NCBI RefSeq assembly: GCF_964020005.1
Contig: NZ_OZ026474.1
Location: 930,001 to 994,000 of the forward strand
Reading direction: 5' to 3'
DNA from: Spiroplasma endosymbiont of Atherix ibis
GTDB taxonomy: Bacteria; Bacillota_I; Bacilli_A; Mycoplasmatales; Mycoplasmataceae
DNA: 64,000 nt
Below the pieces are notes generated by a model, which ran no database searches, had not been told where the DNA came from, and saw nothing but the letters and a program-made list of their open reading frames with translations. Shown here piece after piece: positions 21,776 through 31,623 of this stretch. The first letter of the stretch is position 1, and each line of letters opens with the position of its first letter. The position numbers and the translations under genes are program-made.

Positions 21776-21870
21776 ATAAAAAACTAGCAACTGCTAGTAA
21801 AGTAAAATATTAATTTAAACAAAAAAATCCTAGCTACAGTAGTGTTCTATTTATTTTAATTAAAATACAA
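21776..21870. repeat. Diverged duplicate of the 20.5-kb terminator region
   Basis: Order and wording match 20527-20622: aaaaaactag/aac, a tattaatttaaacaaaaa core and a gttctatttatttta end. It suggests that the remnants at 20.6-21.1 and 21.2-21.7 kb arose by duplication of one gene plus terminator, or that both are former copies of a mobile unit. Confidence 0.5.
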
Positions 21871-21933
21871 CATAGATTTTAAAATTACTTGTATCATTTA
21901 TTATGATAATATTATTTATGGAGGAATTTTATA

Positions 21934-22176
21934 ATGAGAGAAACAGCATATATACTTTTTATTATCGGAACAGTCCTTTGTGGAATTTTTTTAATACCTT
22001 TAACATGAATGATACCAATGACAATTATGACTAAAAATAGTATAGATGATAATAAAGAACATATTGCTTTAGGAGTTTGCCAAATTTTATTTATGCCTTT
22101 TGGAATAGTTTCAGGAATTTTGATATTAATACCTGAAGAAAATCAAAACCAGAAAGAATTAAATGTTCAAAAATAG
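21934..22176 (+). CDS. Small membrane protein
   Basis: 80 residues on the plus strand with a perfect SD GGAGG eight bases upstream. Two membrane helices: TAYILFIIGTVLCGIFLIPLTWMIPMTI and ILFMPFGIVSGILILIP, joined by a short charged loop. The IPLTWMIPMT motif recurs in small hypothetical membrane proteins of Firmicutes. After the TAG another frame stays open for about 20 codons to TAA, so the C-terminus may have been shortened by a frameshift. Monocistronic, followed by a good terminator. Confidence 0.65.
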
Positions 22177-22228
22177 ATAAAGAAAAAACAGGTTATGAGA
22201 AATATTATAATAATATTAATAATAAATA

Positions 22229-22256
22229 AAAAAATGTGCCTAGCACATTTTTTTTA
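22229..22256 (+). terminator. Terminator after the small membrane protein
   Basis: Stem AAATGTGC / GCACATTT with a three-base loop followed by eight T. It also lies 3' of truA on the other strand and could stop both. The bases from here to 22415 show no gene. Confidence 0.8.
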
Positions 22257-22415
22257 GTCAGTTAAATGTAAACAAAATTTATTATATACCTTTTCCTTCT
22301 TGTTCTATTAAAACTTATGCAAAAAAGATAAACTAATAAAAATTATTTACTTCTTGTTTTTTGGTATATTTAAGTTCTCTTAACTGACTTAAATATATAT
22401 TACACTAAAAAATAA

Positions 22416-23152
22416 TTAATAATCTATTTTTTTTAAAATAAGTCCTTCTGGATTTGCTATAAAAGGCATTTTTTCTTCTTTCCCATTTAAAACATTGTCT
22501 ATTTTTTGTACATTAGTCTTATCTAAACTATAAGCAATACTTGCTCCAACAATCATTCTTATTTGATATCTTATAAAACCTTTGGCTTTAAAAGTTATTG
22601 TAAAAATATTTTTCTCTAAATTTGTTTCAATTGAATTAATAGTTCTTTTTGTTTCAATTAACTGCTTTTCTTCAATTTTTAGTCCAGAAAAATTATAAAA
22701 ATCATGAGTTCCTATAAATATATTTAAAGCTTCTTTTAATTTAAACAAATTTAATTTTTTATTCGGTGAAAAATAATATCTATTTTTAAAAACATTATTA
22801 ATACCTAAATTAATTTTATATTCATAAGTTTTTTCTCTACAATTTCTAACTCTAAAATATTTTGTTATTTCCTTTACATTTAAAATTTTAATTCCTAATG
22901 GAAGACTTTTATTGAGTCCTTTTAAAAAACCTACTATATTAGGTTTAAAATTTAATTCTACTCATGCTTTTTGATCTTCTGCATGAACTCCTGAATCAGT
23001 TTTTGAAGCTCCAACTATTCTAAATATAGAGTTTCTTGCAACTCTTGAAATTGAAGACTCTAATTCTCCTTGAATAGTTAGTTGGTTTTTTGTTTAGCTC
23101 ATCCACAAAAATCAGTTCCATCATATTGAATTGTAAATAAATAATAATACAT
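22416..23152 (-). pseudogene. truA: tRNA pseudouridine synthase A, one frameshift
   Basis: Isomerises U38-40 in tRNA anticodon arms. The N-terminus YDGTDFCGWAKQ and GASKTDSGVHA (catalytic Asp of the TDxGVHA motif, present) and C-terminal FIRYQIRMIVG are classic TruA. The frame breaks after codon about 24: the run of six A at 23086-23091 (T on the plus strand) needs a seventh to continue into QLTIQGEL. Total length would be about 245 residues, normal for the family. Starts six bases after the ecfT stop, the usual ecf-truA order. Because the rest is intact, a sequencing error in the homopolymer is possible. Confidence 0.85.
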
Positions 23153-23157
23153 ATTAA

Positions 23158-24063
23158 TTAATTATAAGAAAATAGAATTTTATCTATTCTAGGAATTTGC
23201 AATACATTTACAAGTGAAGGAATATTTATATAACAAATTAAAGCTGAAAATACACCCATTCCTATTAGAAAAATAAATAAATCTAAAATTCTAAATTTAA
23301 CTTGTCTATATCTTGTTCTTTTTGCATGTGGATCATATCCTCTTGAATCCATTGCATAAGCTAAGTCTTCAGCTTTTTGAAAAGCAGAAACTAGTAAAGG
23401 TATTATTAAAGAAGTCATTGATTTAGCTTTATCAACTAACTTACCATTTTTAAAGTCAATACCTCTTGAAGACTGAGCTTTCATAATTCTACCTGCCTCA
23501 TCAATTAAAGTAGGAATCATTCTTAAAGCAATTGAGATAATTGTTGAAAAAATATAAACAGGTATTCCAATTAATTTTAAAGGTCATAATAAATCTTCAA
23601 TAGCTAAAGTTAATTCTAAAGGTTGTGTTGTTCCAGTTAATATTGTAGTTAATGTGATCATTAAAAAGATTCTAATTGTCATATATAAAGCAGAATATAG
23701 TGCTTTTTCTGAAAAACAAAATGCTTTTCATTTATAAATATATCCAAAACTATTTACACCTGTATCATATCCTCCATTAGCAAGACTTGAAAAATTTTCT
23801 GGCCTTAACATAAATATATTTATAAGTATAAGAACTACAAAAATAAATGTTATAGGAAAAAATAGTTTAAACAACATTTTAAAACTTAATTTACTTACAG
23901 CATACATTAGGAAAATAAATGTTGCAACTAAAACAAATCCTGTATATCCTATAGGAAAAAATACAACAACAATTAAAGCAATGATCATAAATAATTTTAA
24001 TCTAGGGTCCATTTTATGAATCATTGAATTATAGGACATATATCTACCAAATACCATTCTCAT
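23158..24063 (-). CDS. ecfT: ECF transporter transmembrane protein EcfT
   Basis: 301 residues, five or six helices. Scaffold subunit that couples the EcfA ATPases to exchangeable vitamin-binding S components. Typical features: N-terminal GRYMSYNSMIHKMDPRLKL, and the two Ala-Arg-Gly-like coupling motifs here QSSRGID (about 215) and AMDSRGYDP (about 260). Intact with UGA-Trp codons. Follows ecfA2 by 18 bases. Confidence 0.93.
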
Positions 24064-24081
24064 TATTAATTTTCTCCTTTT

Positions 24082-25299
24082 CTATTTTCTTTTAGATTTA
24101 ATTGCTTTTGCAAGTTCTTCTACTGTTCTAAATTCAACATTTGTAACATCTAAACCTGCATTTTTTAATTTATGTGCAAGTTTATATAATTTAGGTGGTT
24201 CAATCTCAATTTTTTTCAGTAATTCTGAGTTTGAGAAAATTTCAAAAGGTGTTCCCTTAGAAATAACTTTTCCTTTATGCATTACAATAACTTCATCTGC
24301 TATTTGTAATACATGATCCATATTATGAGTTACAATAATAATTCTTTTTCCATTTTCTTTATTTAATTTATAAAATAAATTCATAAAATCTTCTTCACCT
24401 TGTGGATCTAAACCTCCAGTTGGTTCATCTAAAACTAATGTATTTCCATTCATTGCAATAATTCCTGCTATTGCAACACGACGCTTTTGTCCACCACTTA
24501 GATCAAATGGACTTCTTTTTGCATAATCTTCTGGTAAATGTACCATTCTTAATAATTCAGGAACTTTTTCAAAACTCTCTTTTTTATTTGCTCCTAAATT
24601 AATAGGACCAAATGATATATCTTTTTCAATTGTATCTTGAAACAATTGATATTCAGGAAATTGAAATACCAATCCAACTTCTCTTCTTAATTCTTTTACT
24701 TGTTTAATTTTTTTAGTTGAAGCAGGTATTTGAAAATTACCAATAATTGTTCTTCCTGTTTCTGTTACTAATAAACCATTTGTTAATTGAATTAAAGTTG
24801 ATTTACCACTACCTGTCATACCAATTACTGCTGTAATTTTTCCTTCTTTTATTGTTAAATCAGTACCATTTAATGCTCTAAATTCAAAAGGAGAATTTTT
24901 ACTATATGTATATGAAATAGAATCAAATTTAATTTCTCCATTAAAATATCATTTAGGTTCAGTTACTATATTCATTTTTCTTTTAAACTCTTTTTTTGTA
25001 GCTGAATTTTTTTGAGGAATACTTTCATACCATTTTTTAACTTCATTTACTCTTTCAGGCATTAATTCTTTATCTTTTTTTATATATTCTTTAATTTCTT
25101 TTTGATATTGTTTTTGGTTTATTTGATCATTTTTAATTAATATAGAGATTTCTTTATGTTTCTCTTTTCTTTTCTTAGCATCTTTTTTTTGTTTTATAGA
25201 AAGTTCTTTAGTATGATGTTTATACTCAGATTTAGCCTCTTTTTTATCAGCTATTATCTTTGCTTTTTTCTCTGGTGACATTTTTCTTATTTTTGACAT
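24082..25299 (-). CDS. ecfA2: ECF transporter ATPase EcfA2 with charged N-terminal extension
   Basis: 405 residues. The ATPase domain starts near residue 118 ([15 protein letters not shown]) and has Walker [11 protein letters not shown]-loop FQFPEYQ, signature [13 protein letters not shown], Walker [13 protein letters not shown] and switch His VTHNMDH. The first about 115 residues are Lys/Glu-rich, probably helical, and not part of normal EcfA proteins of about 280 residues. The extension is in the same frame through one UGA-Trp codon at its end. The start codon lies 12 bases inside the end of ecfA1. Energises uptake of vitamins or cofactors. Confidence 0.92.
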
Positions 25300-26486
25300 A
25301 TATTTTTCACCAACTCTTCTAAGTTTGCACTTCCTGAAACTTTAATTCCCTCATTTTGAAGTGCCTCTTCAATTTGAGCAACAAAAGGAATATCCAAATG
25401 AATTGATCTTAAAAAATCTTTTTCATTTAATATTTCTTTTGGTGATCCAAATTTTACTAATTCCCCTTTATTCATAACCATAACTTTATCTGCATTTAAA
25501 ATTTCATCCATATCATGAGTTATTGAAAAAATTGTTTTTTCTCTAGTATTTTTTAATTCAACCATAATTTCTTTAACTTCACTTTTTCCTTTTGGATCAA
25601 GCATACTTGTTGCTTCATCAAAAATTAATATATTTGGAGATAATGCTAAAGCAGATGCAATGGCAACTCTTTGTTTTTGTCCACCGCTTAACATTAAAGG
25701 TTCATGATCGAGAAAGTCTTGCATTCTAACTTTTTTAGCAGCACTCATTATAATATTTGACATTTTTGATGGTTCAATTCTTCTATTTTCTAAACCAAAC
25801 GCTATATCATCTCTAACTGTAGAACCAATAAATTGATTATCAGGATTTTGAAAAACTATTCCTAAAAATTTACGAATCATATTTATATTACTTCTTGTAA
25901 CTTTATTACCATAAATTTCTATTGATCCATTTGTTGGTTGTAAAACTCCAATTATTATTTTTAATAAAGTTGATTTACCACTACCATTATGACCAATAAT
26001 TGCTACATAATCACCGTGTTTAATTTCAACACTTACACCATTTACAGCAAATGGATGTCCTTCTCTATATCTAAATTTTATATTATTTAATTTAAGAGCA
26101 ATATCTGATAATTGAGCAAGTTGTCCACCATGTCCTCTATCTTTAATTGCAACTTTTGACTCTTTATATATAAAGACAGCAAGTTTATAATCTTCAAATA
26201 GTTTTCAATATTCTTTTGAATTTCTATTCACAGTTTTTAATTTTGCTTTTGATTGTTTTACATTTTCTAAAAAGAAACTATTATCAGATATTTCTTTATA
26301 CTCTTTTTTAATTGCTTTGTATTCATTTTCTGCATTTTTTACAAAATCATTATCTACTTCGCGCTTAGAAAATTTACTTCTTGCGATAATCATTTTTTGA
26401 CTTGCACGAACTAATTTATCATTATATTCATTTAATTTAAGTCTAAAATTATTTAATTTTTCTGTTGCATTTAAATTTGTTGACAT
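25287..26486 (-). CDS. ecfA1: ECF transporter ATPase EcfA1 with charged N-terminal extension
   Basis: 399 residues from the ATG (MSTNLN) behind SD GAGGT; an in-frame ATG 15 bases further up lacks an SD. ATPase domain from about residue 135 with Walker [10 protein letters not shown], signature [12 protein letters not shown], Walker [14 protein letters not shown], and ITHDMDE. Residues 1-125 form a charged helical region absent from usual EcfA1. First gene of ecfA1-ecfA2-ecfT-truA. Its heterodimer with EcfA2 would carry two such extensions on the cytosolic face. Confidence 0.92.
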
Positions 26487-26574
26487 AGTATTACCTCTCA
26501 TACATTAATCATTATATCAAATATAAATATTTAAAAATAGTTATTAATTATAAAAAATATAAATAAGTTTAATA

Positions 26575-26599
26575 AAAATAGCTATTATTTAGCTATTTT
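26575..26599 (-). terminator. Terminator of proC
   Basis: Stem AAAATAGCT / AGCTATTTT with a seven-base loop and following T-rich bases on the minus strand; lies between the proC end and the ecfA1 promoter region. Confidence 0.65.
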
Positions 26600-26689
26600 C
26601 TAAGTAAATTAGAATACAAAGCAAAAGATACTATATATATAAAGCCAATTTTTATTTATCTTTTTTGTTTTTACTATTATATACTTTTT

Positions 26690-27484
26690 TTATTTTTTTG
26701 AAGTTGCTTTTTTAGCTGCAGCATCAAGACATTTTTTTACCATATCTTCAAATCCTTCATTATCTAAAATCTTTTAACCTTAAATAGTTGAACCATTTGG
26801 TACACAGATTTGATTAATCATTGTTCTTAGATCAACTTCAGAATTACTACAATTTTTAATGCTTCCTATTATAGCGGTCTCTACAATTCTAAAAGCTTGT
26901 TCTTTTTTAAATCCCTTTTCAATGGCATAATCTGTAATTGATTTAAAAAATGAAATTACATAAGATGGTAAACACCCTGAAATTGCAATAAAAGTACCAA
27001 AGTTAATTTCAACTATTCCACAATTTTGAAACAATTTAACTACAAAATTAAGTTTCTCTTTTTTTGCGTTTTTGTGAGCAATAGCTGTAACTGATTGTCT
27101 TAATGATGCATTCATATTTAGCATCATTCTTATAATTGTTAAATCACTTTGATTTTTAAAATTAAATTCTAATTGTTCTATATTAATAGCATTTGCCATA
27201 GATACTATAGTTTTTCCTTTTAAATTTAACTTATTTAATTGCAAACATAATTCATCAATAGCATTTGGTCTTGTTCCAATTATAATAAAATCAATTTTTT
27301 CTGATTCAATTTCTTCAAGTGAATCCATTGCTGTTAAATTATCTAAAGAATTAACAATTTTATCTTGTAATTCTTTAAAAGCATCATGTCCATAAAGTTT
27401 GACTTTAAAATTTTTATTTGCAATAATTCATTTAACTAGAGAAGAACCCATATATCCTAATCCTATAAATAAAATATTTTTCAT
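26690..27484 (-). pseudogene. proC: Pyrroline-5-carboxylate reductase, two in-frame TAA
   Basis: Would make proline from P5C with NAD(P)H. Rossmann motif FIGLGYMGSSL at the start and SGCLPSYVISFF in the middle are typical. The end should carry the conserved PGGTTxxGL motif; here PNGSTI is followed by TAA, Gly, TAA, and then in the same frame KILDNEGFEDMVKKCLDAAAKKA, which matches the normal C-terminal helix of the family. So the frame is intact but two stops (26780 and 26774, lowest base) remove the last about 35 residues, part of the dimer core. Probably inactive. Confidence 0.85.
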
Positions 27485-27564
27485 AAAATACCTCTAAAAT
27501 ATTATAAACCTTATTAAATAGATTATTTTTAGCTTTTTTATTAATAAAAAATGACTTAAATAAT

Positions 27565-27600
27565 GTAATAAAAAAACACCAAAAGGTGTTTTTTTATTAC
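27565..27600 (-). terminator. Terminator of the S10-spc-alpha operon
   Basis: 36-base perfect palindrome around AACACC aaaa GGTGTT with a T7 run, 16 bases after the rplQ stop. Confidence 0.9.
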
Positions 27601-27615
27601 ATTAAGAGTTTTTAA

Positions 27616-27975
27616 TTAAACTAACTCTATGATACACATTGGTGCATTATCACCACGACGGTTATCCAATTTAAGAATTCTTGTATAACCACCTTCTCTT
27701 GTTTTAAATCTTTTTGCGATTGTTGTAAACAATTTTTGTAATGCAGTTTCTTTTTCAGAAGCATCAACATATCTTAATCAAGCTGCTGCTTGTCTACGTG
27801 CATGCAAATCGCCTCTTTTACCAAGTGTAACCATTTTGTCAAAATGTTGTCTTAATTCTTTAGCTCTTGTTTCAGTAATTTCTAATCTTTCTAAAATAAT
27901 TAGCTCAGTAGTTAAGTTTCTCATTAATGCAACTCTTCAAGCAGTATTTTTACCTCTTTTTTGAATGTATGACAT
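27616..27975 (-). CDS. rplQ: 50S ribosomal protein L17
   Basis: 119 residues, last gene of the giant operon. Sits near the peptide exit tunnel. Conserved [35 protein letters not shown] and [10 protein letters not shown] motifs; ends MCIIELV. SD AGAGGTG, 16 bases behind rpoA. Confidence 0.97.
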
Positions 27976-27991
27976 ATAACTACACCTCTTT

Positions 27992-28945
27992 CTAATCTTG
28001 TTTAAAAGTTAGTCCTAATTGAACCACTTTATCTTTTATTTCTTTTAATGATTTTCTACCCAAGTTTCTAATTTCTTGAATATCATCTTCTGTACGTGAA
28101 ACTAAATCACGTAATGAATTAATATTTGCTCTTTTTAAACAGTTTAAACTTCTTTGTGTAAAGTCTAGATCTTCAATTAAACGATCTAATTCTTTTTCAT
28201 CTTCTTCATTTGTTGCACCAATAATATTTAAATCATTAATTTCATCATTTAAGTTAACAAAGAATTGTAAATGTTCTACTAAAATTTTTGCAGCTGTTGC
28301 TACTGCATCACTTGCTGTAACTGTTCCATCAGTTTCAACTTCTAAAATTAGTTTTTCTAAATCTACTGATTTACCAATTTTTGTTGCATTCACATTATAA
28401 GAAACTCTAATAATTGGAGAATAATTTGAATCAATTGTAATTGCATCTACAACTAATTTTTCTTTTTTATTTTCTTTAAATGATCTATAACCTCTTGAGT
28501 TTTTTGCAAATAAAGTTAAATCTAAAACTCCACCATCTGCTATTGTACAAATATGCAATTTTGGATTTATAATTTCCACTCCTGTAGGAACAATAATATC
28601 TCCTGCAGTAATTTCTCCTACTCTTGTTGAATTAATTTTTAATTCAACAACTTCATTATCTTCAAATATTTTTGTATCAATTTTTAAAGCTAATTTTTTT
28701 AAATTTAATATAATTCTACTTACATTTTCAACTATTCCATTGATTGATGTAAATTCATGAGCTGCTCCTGCAATTTTAATTGCATAAACTGCTGCTCCTG
28801 GTGTTGATGATAGCAATGTTCTTCTAATTGCATTACCAATTGTAGTTCCAAATCCTCTTTCTAGAGGTTCTACTTTAAATTCCCCATAATTTCTGTTTTT
28901 TTCTTCTTTTAATAAATTAAATTCTGGTCTTGAAAACTGTTTCAT
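27992..28945 (-). CDS. rpoA: DNA-directed RNA polymerase alpha subunit
   Basis: 317 residues. N-terminal dimerisation and assembly domain (LERGFGTTIGNAIRRTLLSSTPGAAV) and C-terminal domain with helix-hairpin-helix motif (NIGRKSLKEIK-type, here NLGRKSLKEIKDK). Linker near residues 235-245. Intact, normal length. Lies between rpsK and rplQ as in most bacteria. Confidence 0.98.
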   Translation of the reverse strand: MKQFSRPEFNLLKEEKNRNYGEFKVEPLERGFGTTIGNAIRRTLLSSTPGAAVYAIKIAGAAHEFTSINGIVENVSRIILNLKKLALKIDTKIFEDNEVVELKINSTRVGEITAGDIIVPTGVEIINPKLHICTIADGGVLDLTLFAKNSRGYRSFKENKKEKLVVDAITIDSNYSPIIRVSYNVNATKIGKSVDLEKLILEVETDGTVTASDAVATAAKILVEHLQFFVNLNDEINDLNIIGATNEEDEKELDRLIEDLDFTQRSLNCLKRANINSLRDLVSRTEDDIQEIRNLGRKSLKEIKDKVVQLGLTFKQD

Positions 28946-28953
28946 TAATTTTA

Positions 28954-29346
28954 TTAACCTCTTGGGCGTTTTGGGGGACGCACTCCATTATGAGGAATTG
29001 GTGTTGTATCTTTAATTGCTGTTATTTCTAACCCGATACCTTGCAAACTTCTTACAGCAGCATCTCTTCCTGGACCTGGACCTTTTACCTCAACTGAGAT
29101 AGTTTTTACTCCATTATCCATTGCTCCTTTTCCTGCAGCTTCTGCAATCATTTGAGCAGCGTAAGGTGTTGATTTCTTACTTCCTTTAAAACCCATAGCT
29201 CCAGCACTTGATCAAGATATTACGTTACCTTTTTCATCTGAAACTGTTACGATTGTGTTATTGAATGTTGAGTGAACGTGAGCTATACCTTTAGCAATAT
29301 TCTTTTTAACTTTTTTCTTGTTATTGTTTTGTCTATTATTTGCCAT
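28954..29346 (-). CDS. rpsK: 30S ribosomal protein S11
   Basis: 130 residues; the first 50 are only seen with UGA = Trp. Platform protein contacting the Shine-Dalgarno helix. Conserved [29 protein letters not shown] and [16 protein letters not shown]. Starts [15 protein letters not shown], an Asn/Lys-rich extension common in low-GC genomes. Confidence 0.98.
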
Positions 29347-29363
29347 AGTTTATACCTCTCTAA

Positions 29364-29729
29364 CTATTTTTTCTTGTTAGCTACAGTTTTTCTTGGACCT
29401 TTTCTTGTACGTGCGTTAGTCTTTGTAGATTGTCCACGAACTGTAAGTCCTTTTCTGTGTCTCATTCCTCTGTAACATCCAATTTCCATTAAACGTTTAA
29501 TATTTAATGCTGTTTCTCTTCTTAAATCTCCTTCTGTTTTAACTTTTGAGATTTCCTGAGAGATTGATTTGATATTATCTTCTGATAAATCTTTAACTCT
29601 TGTATCTTCGCTTACTTTTGTAGCCTCAAGGATTTTTTGTGAAGTTGATAAACCAATACCATAAATATAAGTTAGAGCAATAACTACTCTTTTTTCATTA
29701 GGTATTTCTACCCCATTTATACGAGCCAT
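29364..29729 (-). CDS. rpsM: 30S ribosomal protein S13
   Basis: 121 residues. Head protein, binds 16S rRNA and contacts S19 and tRNA. Motifs: [24 protein letters not shown], the H2TH region, and [22 protein letters not shown] at the C-terminus. Confidence 0.98.
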   Translation of the reverse strand: MARINGVEIPNEKRVVIALTYIYGIGLSTSQKILEATKVSEDTRVKDLSEDNIKSISQEISKVKTEGDLRRETALNIKRLMEIGCYRGMRHRKGLTVRGQSTKTNARTRKGPRKTVANKKK

Positions 29730-29791
29730 TATTATTTTCCTTTCTAAAAGATTAACTATTTTTTTGTTTAATAATATTAATTATTTAATAA

Positions 29792-29905
29792 TTAACCTTG
29801 ACGTTGTTTATGTTTTGGTTGTTCACAAATAATCATTACACGGCCTTTACGTCTAATTACACGACACTTGTCGCAAATTTTTTTGACAGATGATCTTACT
29901 TTCAT
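29792..29905 (-). CDS. rpmJ: 50S ribosomal protein L36
   Basis: 37 residues, too short for many gene callers. [21 protein letters not shown] ... [11 protein letters not shown] with the zinc-binding CxxC, C and H. SD AGGAGG. The zinc form. Confidence 0.97.
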   Translation of the reverse strand: MKVRSSVKKICDKCRVIRRKGRVMIICEQPKHKQRQG

Positions 29906-29962
29906 CTTTTCTAACCTCCTGATTTTGTGCACTTATTTTATATTTATTTTAATTGAAATTAC

Positions 29963-30190
29963 CTATTTACCATTTTTAAAACGGTATGTAATTCTTCCAC
30001 GTGTAGGGTCATATGGTGAAATTGCAACAGTTACTTTGTCACCTGGTAAGATGCGAATGTAATTCATTCGGATTTTACCAGACACGTGGGCGTCTATAAC
30101 TATTTCATTTTCTAATTTCACCTTAAAAGTAGCATTTGGTAGTACTTCTAAAACAGTACCATCCACTTCTAAATAATCTTCTTTTGCCAT
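29963..30190 (-). CDS. infA: Translation initiation factor IF-1
   Basis: 75 residues, OB fold; blocks the A site during initiation. [22 protein letters not shown] and [20 protein letters not shown] are diagnostic. Its SD (AAGGAGG) lies within the last codons of map, whose stop is only two bases before the ATG. Confidence 0.98.
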   Translation of the reverse strand: MAKEDYLEVDGTVLEVLPNATFKVKLENEIVIDAHVSGKIRMNYIRILPGDKVTVAISPYDPTRGRITYRFKNGK

Positions 30191-30192
30191 TA

Positions 30193-30963
30193 TTATGTTT
30201 CCTCCTTTGGTTTAAATAAAGTTAATACCTCTGGGTTTCCTTCAGTTACTAAAATAGTATGTTCAAAGTGGGTAGTCATGCTACCATCTTTTGATGATAC
30301 TGTTCAATCATCATAAGCAACAACGGTTTTATCTGTTCCTATTTGTACCATTGGTTCAATGCAGATAGTCATTCCTGGAACTAATCTCATTCCAGTATTT
30401 ACTATTCCCACATTCGGAATAAAAGGATTTTCATGCATTTCTAATCCTATACCATGTCCTGAATAATCTGTTGGCAAATGATAACCATTTTCTTCAATAA
30501 AATTTTGAACAGTTGAAGAAATGGTTCCGATGCGCACACCGGCTCTTACTTGCTCAATTGCCAAGTATAGTGACTTTTCAGTCAACTCTATTAGTTTATC
30601 ATACTTTTTATCTTTTGAGTTACCACAAGTTACTGTTATTGCTGAATCTGCATGATATTTATCATAAACACAACCAGCATCAATTGATACTATATCTCCA
30701 TCTTGTAATACTCTATTTCTCGGAATACCGTGAATTAATTGTTCATTAATTGAAATACAAATATGAGCAGGAAAGCCTCCATATCCTTTAAAATTGCTTG
30801 TACAACCTTTACTTGTAATAAAATCAATGAAAAATTTATCTAAATCTAAACAATTTATTCCTGGTTTAATAATTTTTTTTAATTCATGCAAAGCTTCTCC
30901 AAGAACTTGTCCTGCATATCTCATTTTCTCAATTTGTTGAGCATTCTTAATTGTAACTGACAT
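30193..30963 (-). CDS. map: Methionine aminopeptidase
   Basis: 256 residues once the UGA-Trp codon near the end is read. Removes N-terminal Met. Metal ligands of the family are present: Asp in [16 protein letters not shown] (two Asp), His in [11 protein letters not shown], and Glu in MTICIEPMV; a final Glu in HFEHT. Follows adk by five bases. Confidence 0.96.
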
Positions 30964-30968
30964 TTATT

Positions 30969-31604
30969 TTAATTTCCAAGTACTATTTTAACTCTATTAT
31001 ATAATTCTTCAGGAGAACAATTATCAGCGTTCACTTTAATAATTTTATTTTTATAAAATTCTATTAAAGGTGCTGTTTGATTGTGATATGCTTTTAGTCT
31101 TATTTTAATTTTATCTTCTTGATCATCTGGTCTTGTAATTAGTTGTCCACCATCAAAATCACATATTCCTTCTTTTAATGGCTTTCTGTTAATTTTATGA
31201 TAACTTCTTTTACAAATTTTACAAATCATTCTTCCAGTTAATCTTTCTAGCAAAACATCTTGATTAATTTCAAGATAAATAACTTTATCAATTTGATTAT
31301 TTAAATTTTTTAACATAATATCTAATGATTTTGCTTGATCATCTGTTCTTGGATAACCATCAAAAATTAATTCAGATGATTTAGTTTTTAAATAATTTTC
31401 AACCATTGAATTGGTAACTGAATCTTGAACTAAGTTTCCCTCATTCATATATTTTTGAGCTTCTAATCCTAAATCTGTTTTATTTGAAATATTTTCTCTA
31501 AATAAGTCTCCAGTAGATAATTGTGTAAAGTTATCTTTCTCACAAAGAAACTCTGAAAGAGTTCCTTTTCCACTACCTGGAGCTCCAAGTAATATTATAT
31601 TCAT
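30969..31604 (-). CDS. adk: Adenylate kinase
   Basis: 211 residues. P-loop GAPGSGKGT at residue 7, DGYPRTDDQAKSL, LTGRMICKIC in the lid. The lid has CxxC ... CxxD, so it is a zinc-type lid as in Gram-positive relatives. Interconverts ATP, AMP and ADP. Between secY and map, the standard position. Confidence 0.97.
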   Translation of the reverse strand: MNIILLGAPGSGKGTLSEFLCEKDNFTQLSTGDLFRENISNKTDLGLEAQKYMNEGNLVQDSVTNSMVENYLKTKSSELIFDGYPRTDDQAKSLDIMLKNLNNQIDKVIYLEINQDVLLERLTGRMICKICKRSYHKINRKPLKEGICDFDGGQLITRPDDQEDKIKIRLKAYHNQTAPLIEFYKNKIIKVNADNCSPEELYNRVKIVLGN

Positions 31605-31623
31605 AAATTATTGTTTCTCCTTA

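Noticed and set aside
19615-22415. Possible CRISPR array or tRNA genes in the gene-poor zone
   Set aside because: I saw no regularly spaced repeats and no cloverleaf with a TPsiC-like arm.
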